Assembly: GCF_003634695.1 (NCBI RefSeq) | Contig: NZ_RBWV01000002.1 | Coordinates: forward strand, 17,941 to 81,940 | DNA from: Motilibacter peucedani | GTDB lineage: Bacteria > Actinomycetota > Actinomycetes > Motilibacterales > Motilibacteraceae | Direction: 5' to 3' | Length of the DNA: 64,000 bases | Part shown: positions 17,761-26,583 of the stretch, in pieces | Layout: each line of letters begins with the position of its first letter | How positions within the stretch are numbered: the stretch's first letter is position 1 | The notes under the pieces: model-generated | Seen by the model: the letters and a program-made list of their open reading frames with translations, nothing else | Databases searched by the model: none | Told to the model about the DNA's origin: nothing | Translations under genes and position numbers: made by a program

Positions 17761-18258
17761 CCTGCGAGCCCCGGCGGCGCCGCCGGCGAGCACCTCGACG
17801 AGCAGCAGCTCGACACGGTGGTCGCGTCGCTGATGCAGACGATGCGGGTGCTGAAGTCGGCCCCGCTCGGCACGCCGGTCGAGGGCGCCTGCCTGGGCGT
17901 GCTGCACACGGTCGGCAGCTCCGGCCCGCTGCGTCCCGGTGACCTGGCGAGCGAGGTGCGCCTCGACGCCAGCACCGTCAGCCGCCACCTCCAGGTCCTC
18001 GAGCGGCTCGGCATGGTCGCGCGCGAGCGCGACGCCGACGACCGTCGCGCGTTCCGCGTGGCGACGACCCCGCTGGGCGACTCGACCCTCACCGAGGCGG
18101 CCGCCGTCCGGCGGTCCCTCCTCTCCGGCGCGCTCCAAGGGTGGAGCCGCGCCGACGTCACGCAGCTGGCACAGCTGCTGCACCGGCTGGCCGAGGACAC
18201 CTCCTCCGCCGCCGACTCCCTGCACGCCACTCGCCACATCCCCGGGGAGCGCTCATGA
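17743..18258 (+). CDS. MarR family transcriptional regulator of the adjacent MFS pump
   Basis: 171 residues. Winged helix: GACLGVLHTVGSSGPLRPGD, then ASEVRLDASTVSRHLQVLER as recognition helix and ARERDADDRRAFRVATTPLG as wing. The start MAQATAPAS at 17743 is chosen over an in-frame ATG at 17707 because the latter lies inside the -35 element. The stop overlaps the ATG of the MFS gene (ATGA), a standard arrangement for a drug-sensing repressor and its efflux pump. Direct repeats around its promoter are probable operators. Confidence 0.92.
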   Translation: MAQATAPASPGGAAGEHLDEQQLDTVVASLMQTMRVLKSAPLGTPVEGACLGVLHTVGSSGPLRPGDLASEVRLDASTVSRHLQVLERLGMVARERDADDRRAFRVATTPLGDSTLTEAAAVRRSLLSGALQGWSRADVTQLAQLLHRLAEDTSSAADSLHATRHIPGERS

Positions 18259-19847
18259 GCACCCAGACAGCGGCACCCGCGCCGACCGCCACCTACCCGC
18301 CGCAGCGCACGCTCTACGCGATCATCGGCGCGCTCATGCTCGGCATGCTGCTCGCCGCGCTCGACCAGACCATCGTCTCGACCGCGCTGCCGACGATCGT
18401 CGGCGAGTTCGGCGGCATCGACAAGCTCTCGTGGGTGGCCACCGCCTACCTGCTGACCTCGACCGCCACGACGCCGCTCTACGGCAAGGTCAGCGACATG
18501 TTCGGGCGCAAGCCCGTCTTCCAGTTCGCGATCGTCACCTTCCTGCTCGGGTCGGCGCTGGCCGGCGCCTCGCAGAACATGGGTGAGCTCATCGCCACCC
18601 GCGCGCTGCAGGGCATCGGCGCCGGCGGCCTGATGGCGCTGGTCTTCGCGATCATCGGCGACATCGTCCCGCCGCGGGAGCGCCCGAAGTACATGGCGCC
18701 GTTCGTCGGTGTCTGGGGCCTCGCCAGCGTCGCGGGCCCGCTGCTGGGCGGCCTGTTCACCGAGCACCTGAGCTGGCGCTGGATCTTCTACGTCAACCTG
18801 CCTGTCGGCGCGGTCACCCTGGTCGTCGTCGCCCTCGTGCTCAAGCTGCCGCGCAACCGCCAGCAGCACACGATCGACTACACCGGTGCGACCCTGCTCG
18901 TGGCCAGCGTCACCTCGGTCCTGCTCTACCTCTCGTGGGCCGGCAGCACCTACGGCTGGTTCGCCGGCCGCTCGGTCGCACTGCTCGCCGCCGGGCTCGT
19001 CCTCGGCGTCCTCTTCGTGTGGGCCGAGACCCGCGCGGTCGAGCCGATCCTGCCGCTGAGCCTGTTCAAGAACGACGTCGTCAGCGTCACCAGCGTCATC
19101 GGCTTCGCGCTCGGCCTGGCGATGTTCGGCTCGACCATCTACATCCCGCTCTACCTGCAGGTGGTCAACGGGGTGAGCCCCACCGAGTCCGGCCTGCGCA
19201 TGCTGCCGCTCATGGGCGGCATCATGATCGCCTCGGTCGGGTCGGGCCGCATCATCACCCGCATCAACCGCTACAAGGTCTTCCCGGTCATCGGGACCGC
19301 GATCCTGACGCTCGGGCTCTTCCTGCTCTCGACGATGGAGAGCGACACCTCCGGCTGGGTCTCCGGGTCCTACATGTTCGTGGTCGGCTTCGGCGTCGGC
19401 CTGATCATGCAGGTGCTCATGGTCGCCGTGCAGAACGCTGTCGACTTCTCGGTCCTCGGCGTCGCCACCTCGATGTCGACGTTCTTCCGGTCCATGGGCG
19501 GCACGCTCGGCATCGCGATCCTCGGCGCCGTGCTCTCGTCGCGGCTCTCGAGCGAGATCGCCGACCGCGTGCCGGCCACTGAGCTCTCCCGCCTCGGCGA
19601 CCCGAAGCAGCTCGAGAACCCCGCCGCGATCCAGGCCCTGCCCGAGCCCGCGCACGGCCAGGTCGTCGAGTCGCTCGTGCAGGCGCTGCACAGCGTCTTC
19701 CTCTGGTCGGTCCCGGTCACGGCCGTCGCGTTCGTCTTCGCGCTGCTGCTCCGTGAGGTCCCGCTGCGGGGCCGCGGTCCCGTGCCGCCGAGCGACAAGG
19801 CGGCCGAGGAGGCCAGCGAGATCGCGCCCGTCTTCGCGATGGAGTAG
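18255..19847 (+). CDS. MFS drug:H+ antiporter, DHA2 (EmrB/QacA) type, 14 TM
   Basis: 530 residues with 14 predicted transmembrane helices. DHA2 hallmarks: LLAALDQTIVSTALPTIVGE in TM1, GKVSDMFGRKPVF (motif A), ATRALQGIGAGGLMALVF (motif B) and GVWGLASVAGPLLGGLFTE (motif C, antiporter). WRWIFYVNLPVG is typical of the family. It should export lipophilic drugs or metabolites driven by the proton gradient. Coupled to the MarR gene through ATGA; a strong hairpin terminates the operon 20 bp past the stop. Confidence 0.95.
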   Translation: MSTQTAAPAPTATYPPQRTLYAIIGALMLGMLLAALDQTIVSTALPTIVGEFGGIDKLSWVATAYLLTSTATTPLYGKVSDMFGRKPVFQFAIVTFLLGSALAGASQNMGELIATRALQGIGAGGLMALVFAIIGDIVPPRERPKYMAPFVGVWGLASVAGPLLGGLFTEHLSWRWIFYVNLPVGAVTLVVVALVLKLPRNRQQHTIDYTGATLLVASVTSVLLYLSWAGSTYGWFAGRSVALLAAGLVLGVLFVWAETRAVEPILPLSLFKNDVVSVTSVIGFALGLAMFGSTIYIPLYLQVVNGVSPTESGLRMLPLMGGIMIASVGSGRIITRINRYKVFPVIGTAILTLGLFLLSTMESDTSGWVSGSYMFVVGFGVGLIMQVLMVAVQNAVDFSVLGVATSMSTFFRSMGGTLGIAILGAVLSSRLSSEIADRVPATELSRLGDPKQLENPAAIQALPEPAHGQVVESLVQALHSVFLWSVPVTAVAFVFALLLREVPLRGRGPVPPSDKAAEEASEIAPVFAME

Positions 19848-19866
19848 TTCCACCCGCACGCACGTC

Positions 19867-19900
19867 GAGGCCGCCGTCCCCTCCCGGGGACGGCGGCCTC
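19867..19900 (+). terminator. 15-bp perfect stem terminator of the MFS operon
   Basis: GAGGCCGCCGTCCCC pairs perfectly with GGGGACGGCGGCCTC around a TCCC loop, 20 bp after the MFS stop codon. No T-run follows. Confidence 0.82.
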
Positions 19901-19920
19901 GCTGCGCGGGGGGCTGGGCA

Positions 19921-20095
19921 CAGGCGAGCGGTAGCGAACGCAGCCCAGCGGTAGCGGGCGCATCCCAGCGTTAGCGGCGGAGCTACCGCCGGCGTACCTC
20001 TGCTACCGCTCGCGTGCCCGCAGAGCGGTGAGCGGTAGCAGCGCGGGGCGGGCGGTAGGAGATCGGCTACCGCCGGCCCGCATTCCCTACCGCTG
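19921..20095. repeat. AGCGGTAGC repeat cluster (intergenic)
   Basis: The gap between the MFS terminator and the AAA+ ATPase gene is packed with AGCGGTAGC or its complement GCTACCGCT, about nine degenerate copies. The first three (19927, 19947, 19967) are 20-bp tandem units. Part of it (CCTCTGCTACCGCTCGCGTGCC, split here: CCTCTGCTACCGCT and CGCGTGCC) matches the duplicated hairpin repeat near 35.7 kb. I see no gene in this stretch. Confidence 0.75.
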
Positions 20096-20205
20096 ATGTC
20101 CCTCCGACGAGTCGAGCGCATCTGCGCGCGACCGACCGGCGCCGCATTCCCCGCCACGCCGCCACACGGTTACGCGGTGCGCGGACGGATCTGGTCTCGC
20201 GAGAG

Positions 20206-21630
20206 GTGGCGGAGCGGACGTACGGTCGGGAGGTGACCCGAGCCACCACCCTGGGCGCCCTGCGCGCCGACGGCCATGTCCACCGCACCGTCAAGGAAGA
20301 GCTGCGCGAGAACCTGCTCGCCGCCATGCGCTCCGGCGAGCAGCGCTTCCCCGGCATCGTCGGCTTCGACGACACCGTCCTGCCCCAGCTGGAGCGCGCC
20401 GTCCTCGCCGGCCACGACCTGGTGCTGCTCGGAGAGCGCGGCCAGGGCAAGACCCGCCTGATCCGCACGCTGGTGACCCTGCTCGACGAGTGGACTCCCG
20501 TGGTCGAGGGCTGCGAGATCAACGACCACCCCTACGCCCCGGTCTGCGGGCGCTGCCTGGCGCTGCTCGCCGAGACCGGCGAGGACCTGCCCGTGGCGTG
20601 GAAGCACCGCTCCCAGCGCTACGGCGAGAAGCTCGCCACCCCCGACACCAGCGTCGGCGACCTCATCGGCGACATCGACCCGGTCAAGGTGGCCGAGGGC
20701 CGCACGCTGGGCGACCCCGAGACGGTGCACTACGGCCTGGTCCCCCGCACCAACCGCGGCATCTTCGCCATCAACGAGCTGCCCGACCTCGCCGAGCGCA
20801 TCCAGGTCGCCCTGCTCAACGTGCTCGAGGAGCGCGACATCCAGGTGCGCGGCTACCAGCTGCGGCTGCCGCTCGACCTGATGCTCCTGGCGAGCGCCAA
20901 CCCCGAGGACTACACCAACCGCGGGCGCATCATCACCCCGCTGAAGGACCGCTTCGGCGCCGAGGTCCGCACCCACTACCCGCTCTCGCTGGACAGCGAG
21001 GTCGACCTGGTCGACCAGGAGGCGCAGCTCGCGGCGCACGTGCCGGCGCACCTGGTCGAGACGGTCGCCCGCTTCACCCGGCTCGTACGCGACTCGCCCT
21101 CCGTCGACGCGCGCAGCGGCGTCTCGGCGCGCTTCGCCGTCGCCGCCGCCGAGACGGTCGCCGCCTCGGCGCTGCGCCGCTCGGCGATCACCGGCGAGGA
21201 GCCGGCCGTCGCCCGCTACAGCGACCTGCCGGCCGTCGTCGACACGCTGCTGGGCAAGGTGGAGTTCGAGGTCAGCGAGGAGGGCAACGAGCGCCAGGTG
21301 CTGATGCACCTGCTGCGCCGCGCGACGGTCGACACCTTCCGCGCGCACCTCGCCGCCAGTGACCTGTCCGCGCTGCTCGAGAAGTTCGACGAGGGCCTGG
21401 TCGTCGAGACCGGCGACCTCGTGCCCGGCACCCGGCTGCTCGAGCAGGTGGGCGCACTGCCTGGGCTCGGCCACGTGCTCGGCCAGCTCGGCATGGCCGA
21501 CGACGTCGACTCCCCCGCCTTCGCGGCCAGCGCGCTGGAGTTCGCGATGGAGGGCCTGTTCCTCAACCGGCGCATCTCCAAGGAGGAGGGCGAGGCGGCC
21601 GGCGGCTCGCGCACCCTCTACGGGGCCTGA
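20206..21630 (+). CDS. MoxR/magnesium-chelatase-type AAA+ ATPase
   Basis: 474 residues. AAA+ core: Walker A GERGQGKTR (about residues 75-83), Walker-B-like GIFAINELPDLAERIQVALL (about 184-203, with Asn-Glu instead of Asp-Glu), sensor segment MLLASANPEDYTNRGRIITP and arginine-finger region LKDRFGAEVRTHYPL. The C-terminus is helical. MoxR and Mg-chelatase I-type ATPases work as hexamers that remodel a VWA-domain partner; here that partner is encoded 2 bp downstream. The target is unknown (metal insertion, complex assembly or stress response). The GTG start at 20206 is uncertain because GAGAGG lies too close; a GTG at 20233 is possible. Confidence 0.9.
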   Translation: MAERTYGREVTRATTLGALRADGHVHRTVKEELRENLLAAMRSGEQRFPGIVGFDDTVLPQLERAVLAGHDLVLLGERGQGKTRLIRTLVTLLDEWTPVVEGCEINDHPYAPVCGRCLALLAETGEDLPVAWKHRSQRYGEKLATPDTSVGDLIGDIDPVKVAEGRTLGDPETVHYGLVPRTNRGIFAINELPDLAERIQVALLNVLEERDIQVRGYQLRLPLDLMLLASANPEDYTNRGRIITPLKDRFGAEVRTHYPLSLDSEVDLVDQEAQLAAHVPAHLVETVARFTRLVRDSPSVDARSGVSARFAVAAAETVAASALRRSAITGEEPAVARYSDLPAVVDTLLGKVEFEVSEEGNERQVLMHLLRRATVDTFRAHLAASDLSALLEKFDEGLVVETGDLVPGTRLLEQVGALPGLGHVLGQLGMADDVDSPAFAASALEFAMEGLFLNRRISKEEGEAAGGSRTLYGA

Positions 21631-21631
21631 G

Positions 21632-23587
21632 GTGGTCGCGCGCTACGGGCAGTACGACGACGGGCCCGACCCGCTCGCGCCGCCCTACGACGTACGCCGT
21701 GCGCTCGACGCCCTCGGCGACGACGTCCTGCAGGGGGCCTCGCTGCGCGAGGCGCTCCGCGAGCTGCTGCGCGGCGGCATGGACGGGCGACGGGGCCTCG
21801 ACGACCTGCTGCGCCGGGCGCGCGAGCAGCGCAACCGGCTGCGCAAGCAGGGGCGGCTCGACGGGACGCTCGAGGAGGCCCGCCGCCTGGTCGACAAGGC
21901 CGTCGGCGAGGAGCGCGCCGAGCTCTTCCCGCGGCCGAGCGACGACGCCCGCTTCCGCGAGGCCCAGCTCGACGCCCTCCCGAGGGAGACCTCGCGCGCC
22001 GTGCAGGAGCTCGCCGACTACGACTGGCAGTCGCCGCAGGCGCGCCAGACCTTCGAGCAGCTGCAGGACCTCCTGCGCCGCGAGGTGCTCGACACCCAGT
22101 TCCGCGGCATGAAGCAGGCGCTGGAGTCGCAGGACCCGTCGGCGATGCAGGGCGTCAAGGACATGCTCTCGGACCTCAACGAGATGCTGGCCAAGGACTC
22201 CCGCGGCGAGCACACGCAGCAGGACTTCGACGACTTCATGGCCAAGCACGGCGAGTTCTTCCCTGACGCGCCGGAGAACCTCGAGGAGCTCGTCGACTCC
22301 CTCGCCCGCCGGGCGGCCGCGGCCCAGCAGCTGCTCAACTCGCTCTCGCGCGAGCAGCGCGCCGAGCTGCAGTCGCTGATGGAGCAGGCGATGCAGGACA
22401 TGGACCTCGCCAACCAGATGGCCCAGCTGCAGGGCCAGCTGCGCGGCCGGCGCCCCGACCTCGACTGGAACGGTCGCCAGCGCATGCGCGGCGAGGGCGA
22501 GGGCATGGGCCTCGGCGACGCGACCAGCGCCCTGCAGGAGCTCGCGGACCTCGACGAGCTCGAGCAGTCGCTCGGCCAGGACTACCCCGGCGCCTCGCTC
22601 GAGGACATCGACGAGGACGCCGTGCGCCGGGCGCTCGGCCGCAAGGCCGTCGACGACCTCGAGGCGCTGCGCCGGCTCGAGCGCGAGCTCGAGCAGCAGG
22701 GCTACCTCTCGCGCTCGGGCGGCGAGACGCAGCTGACCGCCAAGGCGATCCGGCGGCTCGGCCAGACCGCGCTGCGCCGCGTGTTCAGCGACATGCAGTC
22801 CCCGCGGCGCGGCAGCCACGACGTGCACGACGCCGGCGCTGCCGGCGAGCCGACGGGCGCCTCGCGGCAGTGGCAGTTCGGCGACGAGCAGCCGATCGAC
22901 GTGGTGCGCACGCTCACCAACGCCGTACGCCGTGGTGCCTACGCGGGCGGCCGGCTGAAGGTCGGGGTCGACGACTTCGAGGTCGTGGAGACCGAGCGCC
23001 GGTCCTCGGCCTGCGTGTGCCTGCTGGTCGACCTGTCCTACTCGATGGTCCTGCGCGACACGTGGGGCGCGGCGAAGCAGACGGCCCTCGCGCTGCACGC
23101 GCTGGTGAGCGGGCAGTACCCCCAGGACGCCATCCAGATCATCGGCTTCTCGTCCTACGCGCGGGTCCTCCAGCCCGGCGAGCTCGCCGGTCTGGACGCC
23201 GACATGGTGCAGGGCACCAACCTGCAGCACGCGCTGATGCTGGCCGGGCGCTTCCTCGACAAGCACAAGGACAGCGAGCCGGTCGTCCTCGTCGTCACCG
23301 ACGGCGAGCCGACCGCCCACCTGCTGCCCAACGGCCAGCCGTGGTTCGCGTGGCCGCCGGAGCCCGAGACGATCACCGCGACGGTGGCGGAGGTCGACCG
23401 GATGACGCGCCGCGGAGTGCCGCTCAACGTCTTCCTGCTCGACGACGACCCGCGGCTGGTCGCCTTCGTGCAGGAGGTCGCGCGGCGCAACGGGGGCCGG
23501 GTGCTCCAGCCCTCCGCCGACCGACTGGGGTCCTACGTCGTCAGCGACTACCTGCGGATGCGACGGGGACGCCGCGGCGCTGCGTAG
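21632..23587 (+). CDS. VWA-domain protein, partner of the AAA+ ATPase
   Basis: 651 residues. The N-terminal two thirds are helical and very charged, rich in Gln/Glu/Asp/Arg (ALRELLRGGMDGRRGLDDL, LMEQAMQDMDLANQMAQLQG), probably coiled coils. The C-terminal von Willebrand A domain (about residues 460-640) has an intact MIDAS: CLLVDLSYSM (DxSxS), a later GTNLQHAL Thr and VVLVVTDGEPT Asp. The GTG start lies one base after the ATPase stop. The layout is that of MoxR-VWA or BchI-BchD couples, where the VWA protein binds the substrate and the ATPase supplies force. Cytoplasmic; no signal or TM segment. Confidence 0.92.
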   Translation: MVARYGQYDDGPDPLAPPYDVRRALDALGDDVLQGASLREALRELLRGGMDGRRGLDDLLRRAREQRNRLRKQGRLDGTLEEARRLVDKAVGEERAELFPRPSDDARFREAQLDALPRETSRAVQELADYDWQSPQARQTFEQLQDLLRREVLDTQFRGMKQALESQDPSAMQGVKDMLSDLNEMLAKDSRGEHTQQDFDDFMAKHGEFFPDAPENLEELVDSLARRAAAAQQLLNSLSREQRAELQSLMEQAMQDMDLANQMAQLQGQLRGRRPDLDWNGRQRMRGEGEGMGLGDATSALQELADLDELEQSLGQDYPGASLEDIDEDAVRRALGRKAVDDLEALRRLERELEQQGYLSRSGGETQLTAKAIRRLGQTALRRVFSDMQSPRRGSHDVHDAGAAGEPTGASRQWQFGDEQPIDVVRTLTNAVRRGAYAGGRLKVGVDDFEVVETERRSSACVCLLVDLSYSMVLRDTWGAAKQTALALHALVSGQYPQDAIQIIGFSSYARVLQPGELAGLDADMVQGTNLQHALMLAGRFLDKHKDSEPVVLVVTDGEPTAHLLPNGQPWFAWPPEPETITATVAEVDRMTRRGVPLNVFLLDDDPRLVAFVQEVARRNGGRVLQPSADRLGSYVVSDYLRMRRGRRGAA

Positions 23588-23613
23588 GAGCCGACCCACG
23601 TAGGATCCGGCCG

Positions 23614-24831
23614 GTGCGCCGCCTCTTCGCCGGGCTCCCCGCTGAGGTGGCCGTCCTGTCAGCCGTCGCCGTGGCGGTGGCCGTCGGCTTCGGCGTCGTC
23701 GCACCGTCCATCCCCGTCTTCGCCCGCGACTTCGGCGTGGGCGAGGCGGCCGCCGGCGCGGTCGTCAGCGCCTTCGCCCTGACCCGCCTGGCGTTCGCGC
23801 TGGCCGGCGGCCGGCTCGTCGACGCCCTCGGCGAGCGGCTCGTGCTCGCGGTCGGCATCGCGATCGTCGCAGTGTCGAGCGCGCTGGCCGGGCTCTCGCA
23901 GTCCTACCTGCAGCTCGTGCTCCTGCGCGGGGTCGGCGGGGTCGGCTCGGCGATGTTCACGGTGTCGGCCATGGCGCTGCTGCTCCGTGTCACCCCGCGC
24001 GAGCTGCGCGGCCGCGCGACCGGCGTCTACCAGGGCGGCTTCATCCTCGGCGGGGTCACCGGGCCGGCCTTCGGCGGGCCGCTGACGCAGTGGTCGATCC
24101 GCGCGCCGTTCTTCGTCTACGCCGCGACCCTCGCGGTCGCCGGCGCCATCGCGATGGCGTTCCTCGCGCACAGCCGCGTCGACGAGCAGGAGGCGGGCGA
24201 CGCGGAGGCACCGCAGCGTACGAGCCTGGCGGAGGCCCTGCGCAGCCGCGGGTACGTGACGGCGCTGTGCGCGAGCCTCGGCAGCGGCTGGGTGGCGTTC
24301 GGCATCCGCAGCTCGCTGATCCCGCTGTTCGTCGTCGAGGCGCTGCACGCCGGCGCCGGGTGGACCGGCGCGGGCTTCGCCGTGTCGTCGGCGGCCCAGG
24401 CCCTGCTGCTGCTGCCCGCCGGGCGGCTGACCGACAGCGGCGGGCGGCGGTTCACGCTCAGCACCGGGCTGGCCGTCGCCACGGCGAGCTCGGTGGTCCT
24501 CGTGGTGTGCGGGAGCACGTGGGTGTTCCTGGTCGCCATGGCCCTGATGGGCGCGGGCTTCGCGCTGATCAGCCCCGCGTCGGGCGCGGTCGTCGGCGAC
24601 ATCGTGCGCGGGCGCGGCGGCACGGTCGTCGCGGCCTTCCAGATGGCCAGCGACGTCGGCGCGATCTCCGGCCCTGTCATCGCGGGCTGGCTCGCGCAGG
24701 AGGTGTCCTACCCCGCCGCCTTCGCTGCAGGGGCCGTCGTGCTGGCACTGTGCACGGCGCTGGCCGTCACGATGCCGGAGACGCGAGCAGCCGGGTCCGC
24801 AGCTCGGCCAGCGGCACCGGCCGACCGATGA
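23614..24831 (+). CDS. MFS transporter, 12 TM
   Basis: 405 residues, 12 predicted helices in two halves. Motif A-like GGRLVDALGERLVL after TM2, VGGVGSAMFTVSAMALLL in TM4, GFILGGVTGPAFGGPL in TM5 (motif C) and a second-half motif GRLTDSGGRRFTL. Substrate unknown; the set of motifs is that of drug/metabolite exporters. GTG start; TAGGAT (23601-23606) lies at -10 distance so the mRNA may be leaderless. It follows the VWA gene by 26 bp but has its own likely promoter. Its 3' end overlaps the converging GGDEF-EAL gene by 65 bp. Confidence 0.9.
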   Translation: MRRLFAGLPAEVAVLSAVAVAVAVGFGVVAPSIPVFARDFGVGEAAAGAVVSAFALTRLAFALAGGRLVDALGERLVLAVGIAIVAVSSALAGLSQSYLQLVLLRGVGGVGSAMFTVSAMALLLRVTPRELRGRATGVYQGGFILGGVTGPAFGGPLTQWSIRAPFFVYAATLAVAGAIAMAFLAHSRVDEQEAGDAEAPQRTSLAEALRSRGYVTALCASLGSGWVAFGIRSSLIPLFVVEALHAGAGWTGAGFAVSSAAQALLLLPAGRLTDSGGRRFTLSTGLAVATASSVVLVVCGSTWVFLVAMALMGAGFALISPASGAVVGDIVRGRGGTVVAAFQMASDVGAISGPVIAGWLAQEVSYPAAFAAGAVVLALCTALAVTMPETRAAGSAARPAAPADR

Positions 24832-26476
24832 GCCAGCCCTGCGCCGTGTCGGCGCCGGCGGCCCGCACGGCGGCGAGCTGCTCCTCGGTCTCGACGCCTT
24901 CGACCGTCACCGACATGCCGAGGTCGTGCGCCAGCGCGGCGATGCTGCCGAGCAGGCGGCGGGTCCGGTCGTCGGCCGCGAGGTCGGCGGCGAACGACCG
25001 GTCCACCTTCAAGATGTCGACGGGCAGGCGGAGCAGGTAGCTCAACGACGAGTAGCCGGTGCCGAAGTCGTCGAGCGCCAGCTGCAGGCCCAGGGCCTTG
25101 AGCCGGCCGAGGACGCTCTGCGCCGCGTCGGGGTCCTCGACGACGGCGCTCTCGGTCAGCTCGACGATCAGCGAGGCCGGGTCGACGCCCGAGCGCTGCA
25201 GCGCCGCCTCGACCGACTTGACCAGCGCGGGGTGGTGCAGCTGGCGGGCCGAGAGGTTGACCGCCAGCCGGGCGCCGGGCAGCGCCAGCGCCGCGAGGTC
25301 GCCGCACGCCTGCTGCAGCGCCCACCGGCCGAGGCCGACGACCAGGCCGGTCTCCTCGGCGACGGGGATGAACTCGTCGGGCGGCACCAGGCGGTCGGGC
25401 GCCTGCCAGCGCAGCAGCGCCTCGGCCTCGACGACCGAGTCGTCGCGCAGCCGCAGCAGGGGCTGGTAGTGCAGGAGCAGCTCGCCGCGCCGCTCGGCCT
25501 CGACCAGCCCGGCCGCGAGCCGCAGGCGCTGCGCGGCGCGCGCGGCACCGTCGGCGTCGAAGACCGCGACGCAGCCGCCGCCGCGCCGCTTGGCCTCGTG
25601 CATCGCGGTGCCCGCCCGGCGCAGCAGCTCGTCGCCGTGGATCCCGTCGGGCTCGTCGACGGCGACCCCGACGCTGGCGCCGACCGTCACCATCTCCTCG
25701 TCGGCCCGGATGGGCTCGGACAGGGCGCCGGCCAGCCGCTCGGCGAGCAGCACGGCCTCGGCGGTCGAGGTCACCGAGGGCAGCACGACGACGAACTCGT
25801 CGCCACCGAGGAAGGCGGCGAGCCCGGCGGCGCGCACCTCGCGCCGCAGCCGGAAGGCGGTGGAGCGCAGAACCGCGTCGCCCGCGGCGACGCCGAGCCG
25901 GTCGTTGACCCGCGTGAAGCCGTCGAGGTCGAGCACGAGGACGGCGCGCAGCCGCCCGTCGTCGGACGCCTCGGCGAGCTCGCGCTCGAGCCGCAGCCGG
26001 TTGGGCAGCCCGGTCAGCCGGTCGTGGAAGGCGAGGTGCTCGAGCTCCTTCTCGTGGGCGACCCGCTCGGTGATGTCGTGGGCGTCGACCACGAGGCCGC
26101 GCACCTGCGGGTGGCCCAGCAGGTTGCTGAAGGTGACCTCGAACCAGCGCTTGGCCTCGTAGGCCGACTCCGCGCCCTGGCTGCCGAGCAGCAGGCACAG
26201 CTCGACCACCTGCGGCTCGCCGGTGTGCCGGCAGCGCTCGGCCGCGGCCCGGGCGACCGCGGCGGAGTCGGGGTGGATGAGCCGGTTGCCGTTGGTGCCG
26301 ACCAGCGGCAGCGTCGGCGTGGGCAGCTGGGAGAGCACCGCGGGGCTCGCCCAGCGGATGACGCGCTCGTCGTCGATGACGAAGATCAGCCCGGAGCTGT
26401 GCTCGAGCACCGCGGCGAGCGCGGGCTCGGCGTCCGGCACGGGGCGCAGCGCAGGCTCGAGGGAGGGCACGGCCAT
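24767..26476 (-). CDS. PAS-GGDEF-EAL cyclic di-GMP protein, both motifs intact
   Basis: 569 residues, soluble. A PAS sensor (about residues 20-135: SSGLIFVIDDERVIRWASPA ... VVDAHDITER) is followed by a GGDEF domain (145-310; LGGDEFVVVLPS, residues 224-228 GGDEF intact) and an EAL domain (330-560; EAEALLRW with Glu352, NLSARQL, LDDFGTGYSSLSY, ILKVDRSF with Lys490, VTVEGVET with Glu526). Both diguanylate cyclase and phosphodiesterase residues look complete, so the protein may switch between making and degrading c-di-GMP on a PAS signal. Start ATG at 26476, 13 nt after GGGAGGTGGG. Downstream effectors such as the polysaccharide locus are possible targets, but nothing links them in sequence. Confidence 0.95.
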   Translation of the reverse strand: MAVPSLEPALRPVPDAEPALAAVLEHSSGLIFVIDDERVIRWASPAVLSQLPTPTLPLVGTNGNRLIHPDSAAVARAAAERCRHTGEPQVVELCLLLGSQGAESAYEAKRWFEVTFSNLLGHPQVRGLVVDAHDITERVAHEKELEHLAFHDRLTGLPNRLRLERELAEASDDGRLRAVLVLDLDGFTRVNDRLGVAAGDAVLRSTAFRLRREVRAAGLAAFLGGDEFVVVLPSVTSTAEAVLLAERLAGALSEPIRADEEMVTVGASVGVAVDEPDGIHGDELLRRAGTAMHEAKRRGGGCVAVFDADGAARAAQRLRLAAGLVEAERRGELLLHYQPLLRLRDDSVVEAEALLRWQAPDRLVPPDEFIPVAEETGLVVGLGRWALQQACGDLAALALPGARLAVNLSARQLHHPALVKSVEAALQRSGVDPASLIVELTESAVVEDPDAAQSVLGRLKALGLQLALDDFGTGYSSLSYLLRLPVDILKVDRSFAADLAADDRTRRLLGSIAALAHDLGMSVTVEGVETEEQLAAVRAAGADTAQGWLIGRPVPLAELRTRLLASPAS

Positions 26477-26583
26477 GCGCCCACCTCCCGACCCGTCGAC
26501 AGCGACTGCGAACCCTGACGGCAGTCCCGATCGGTCCGGTCCGGGCGCAGCGTAGGCCCGGCGCCGAGGATGCCCCGAACGGG

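Noticed and set aside
19921..20095. AGCGGTAGC cluster as a CRISPR array
   Set aside because: Units are short, degenerate, in both orientations and without constant-length spacers; no cas genes are near.
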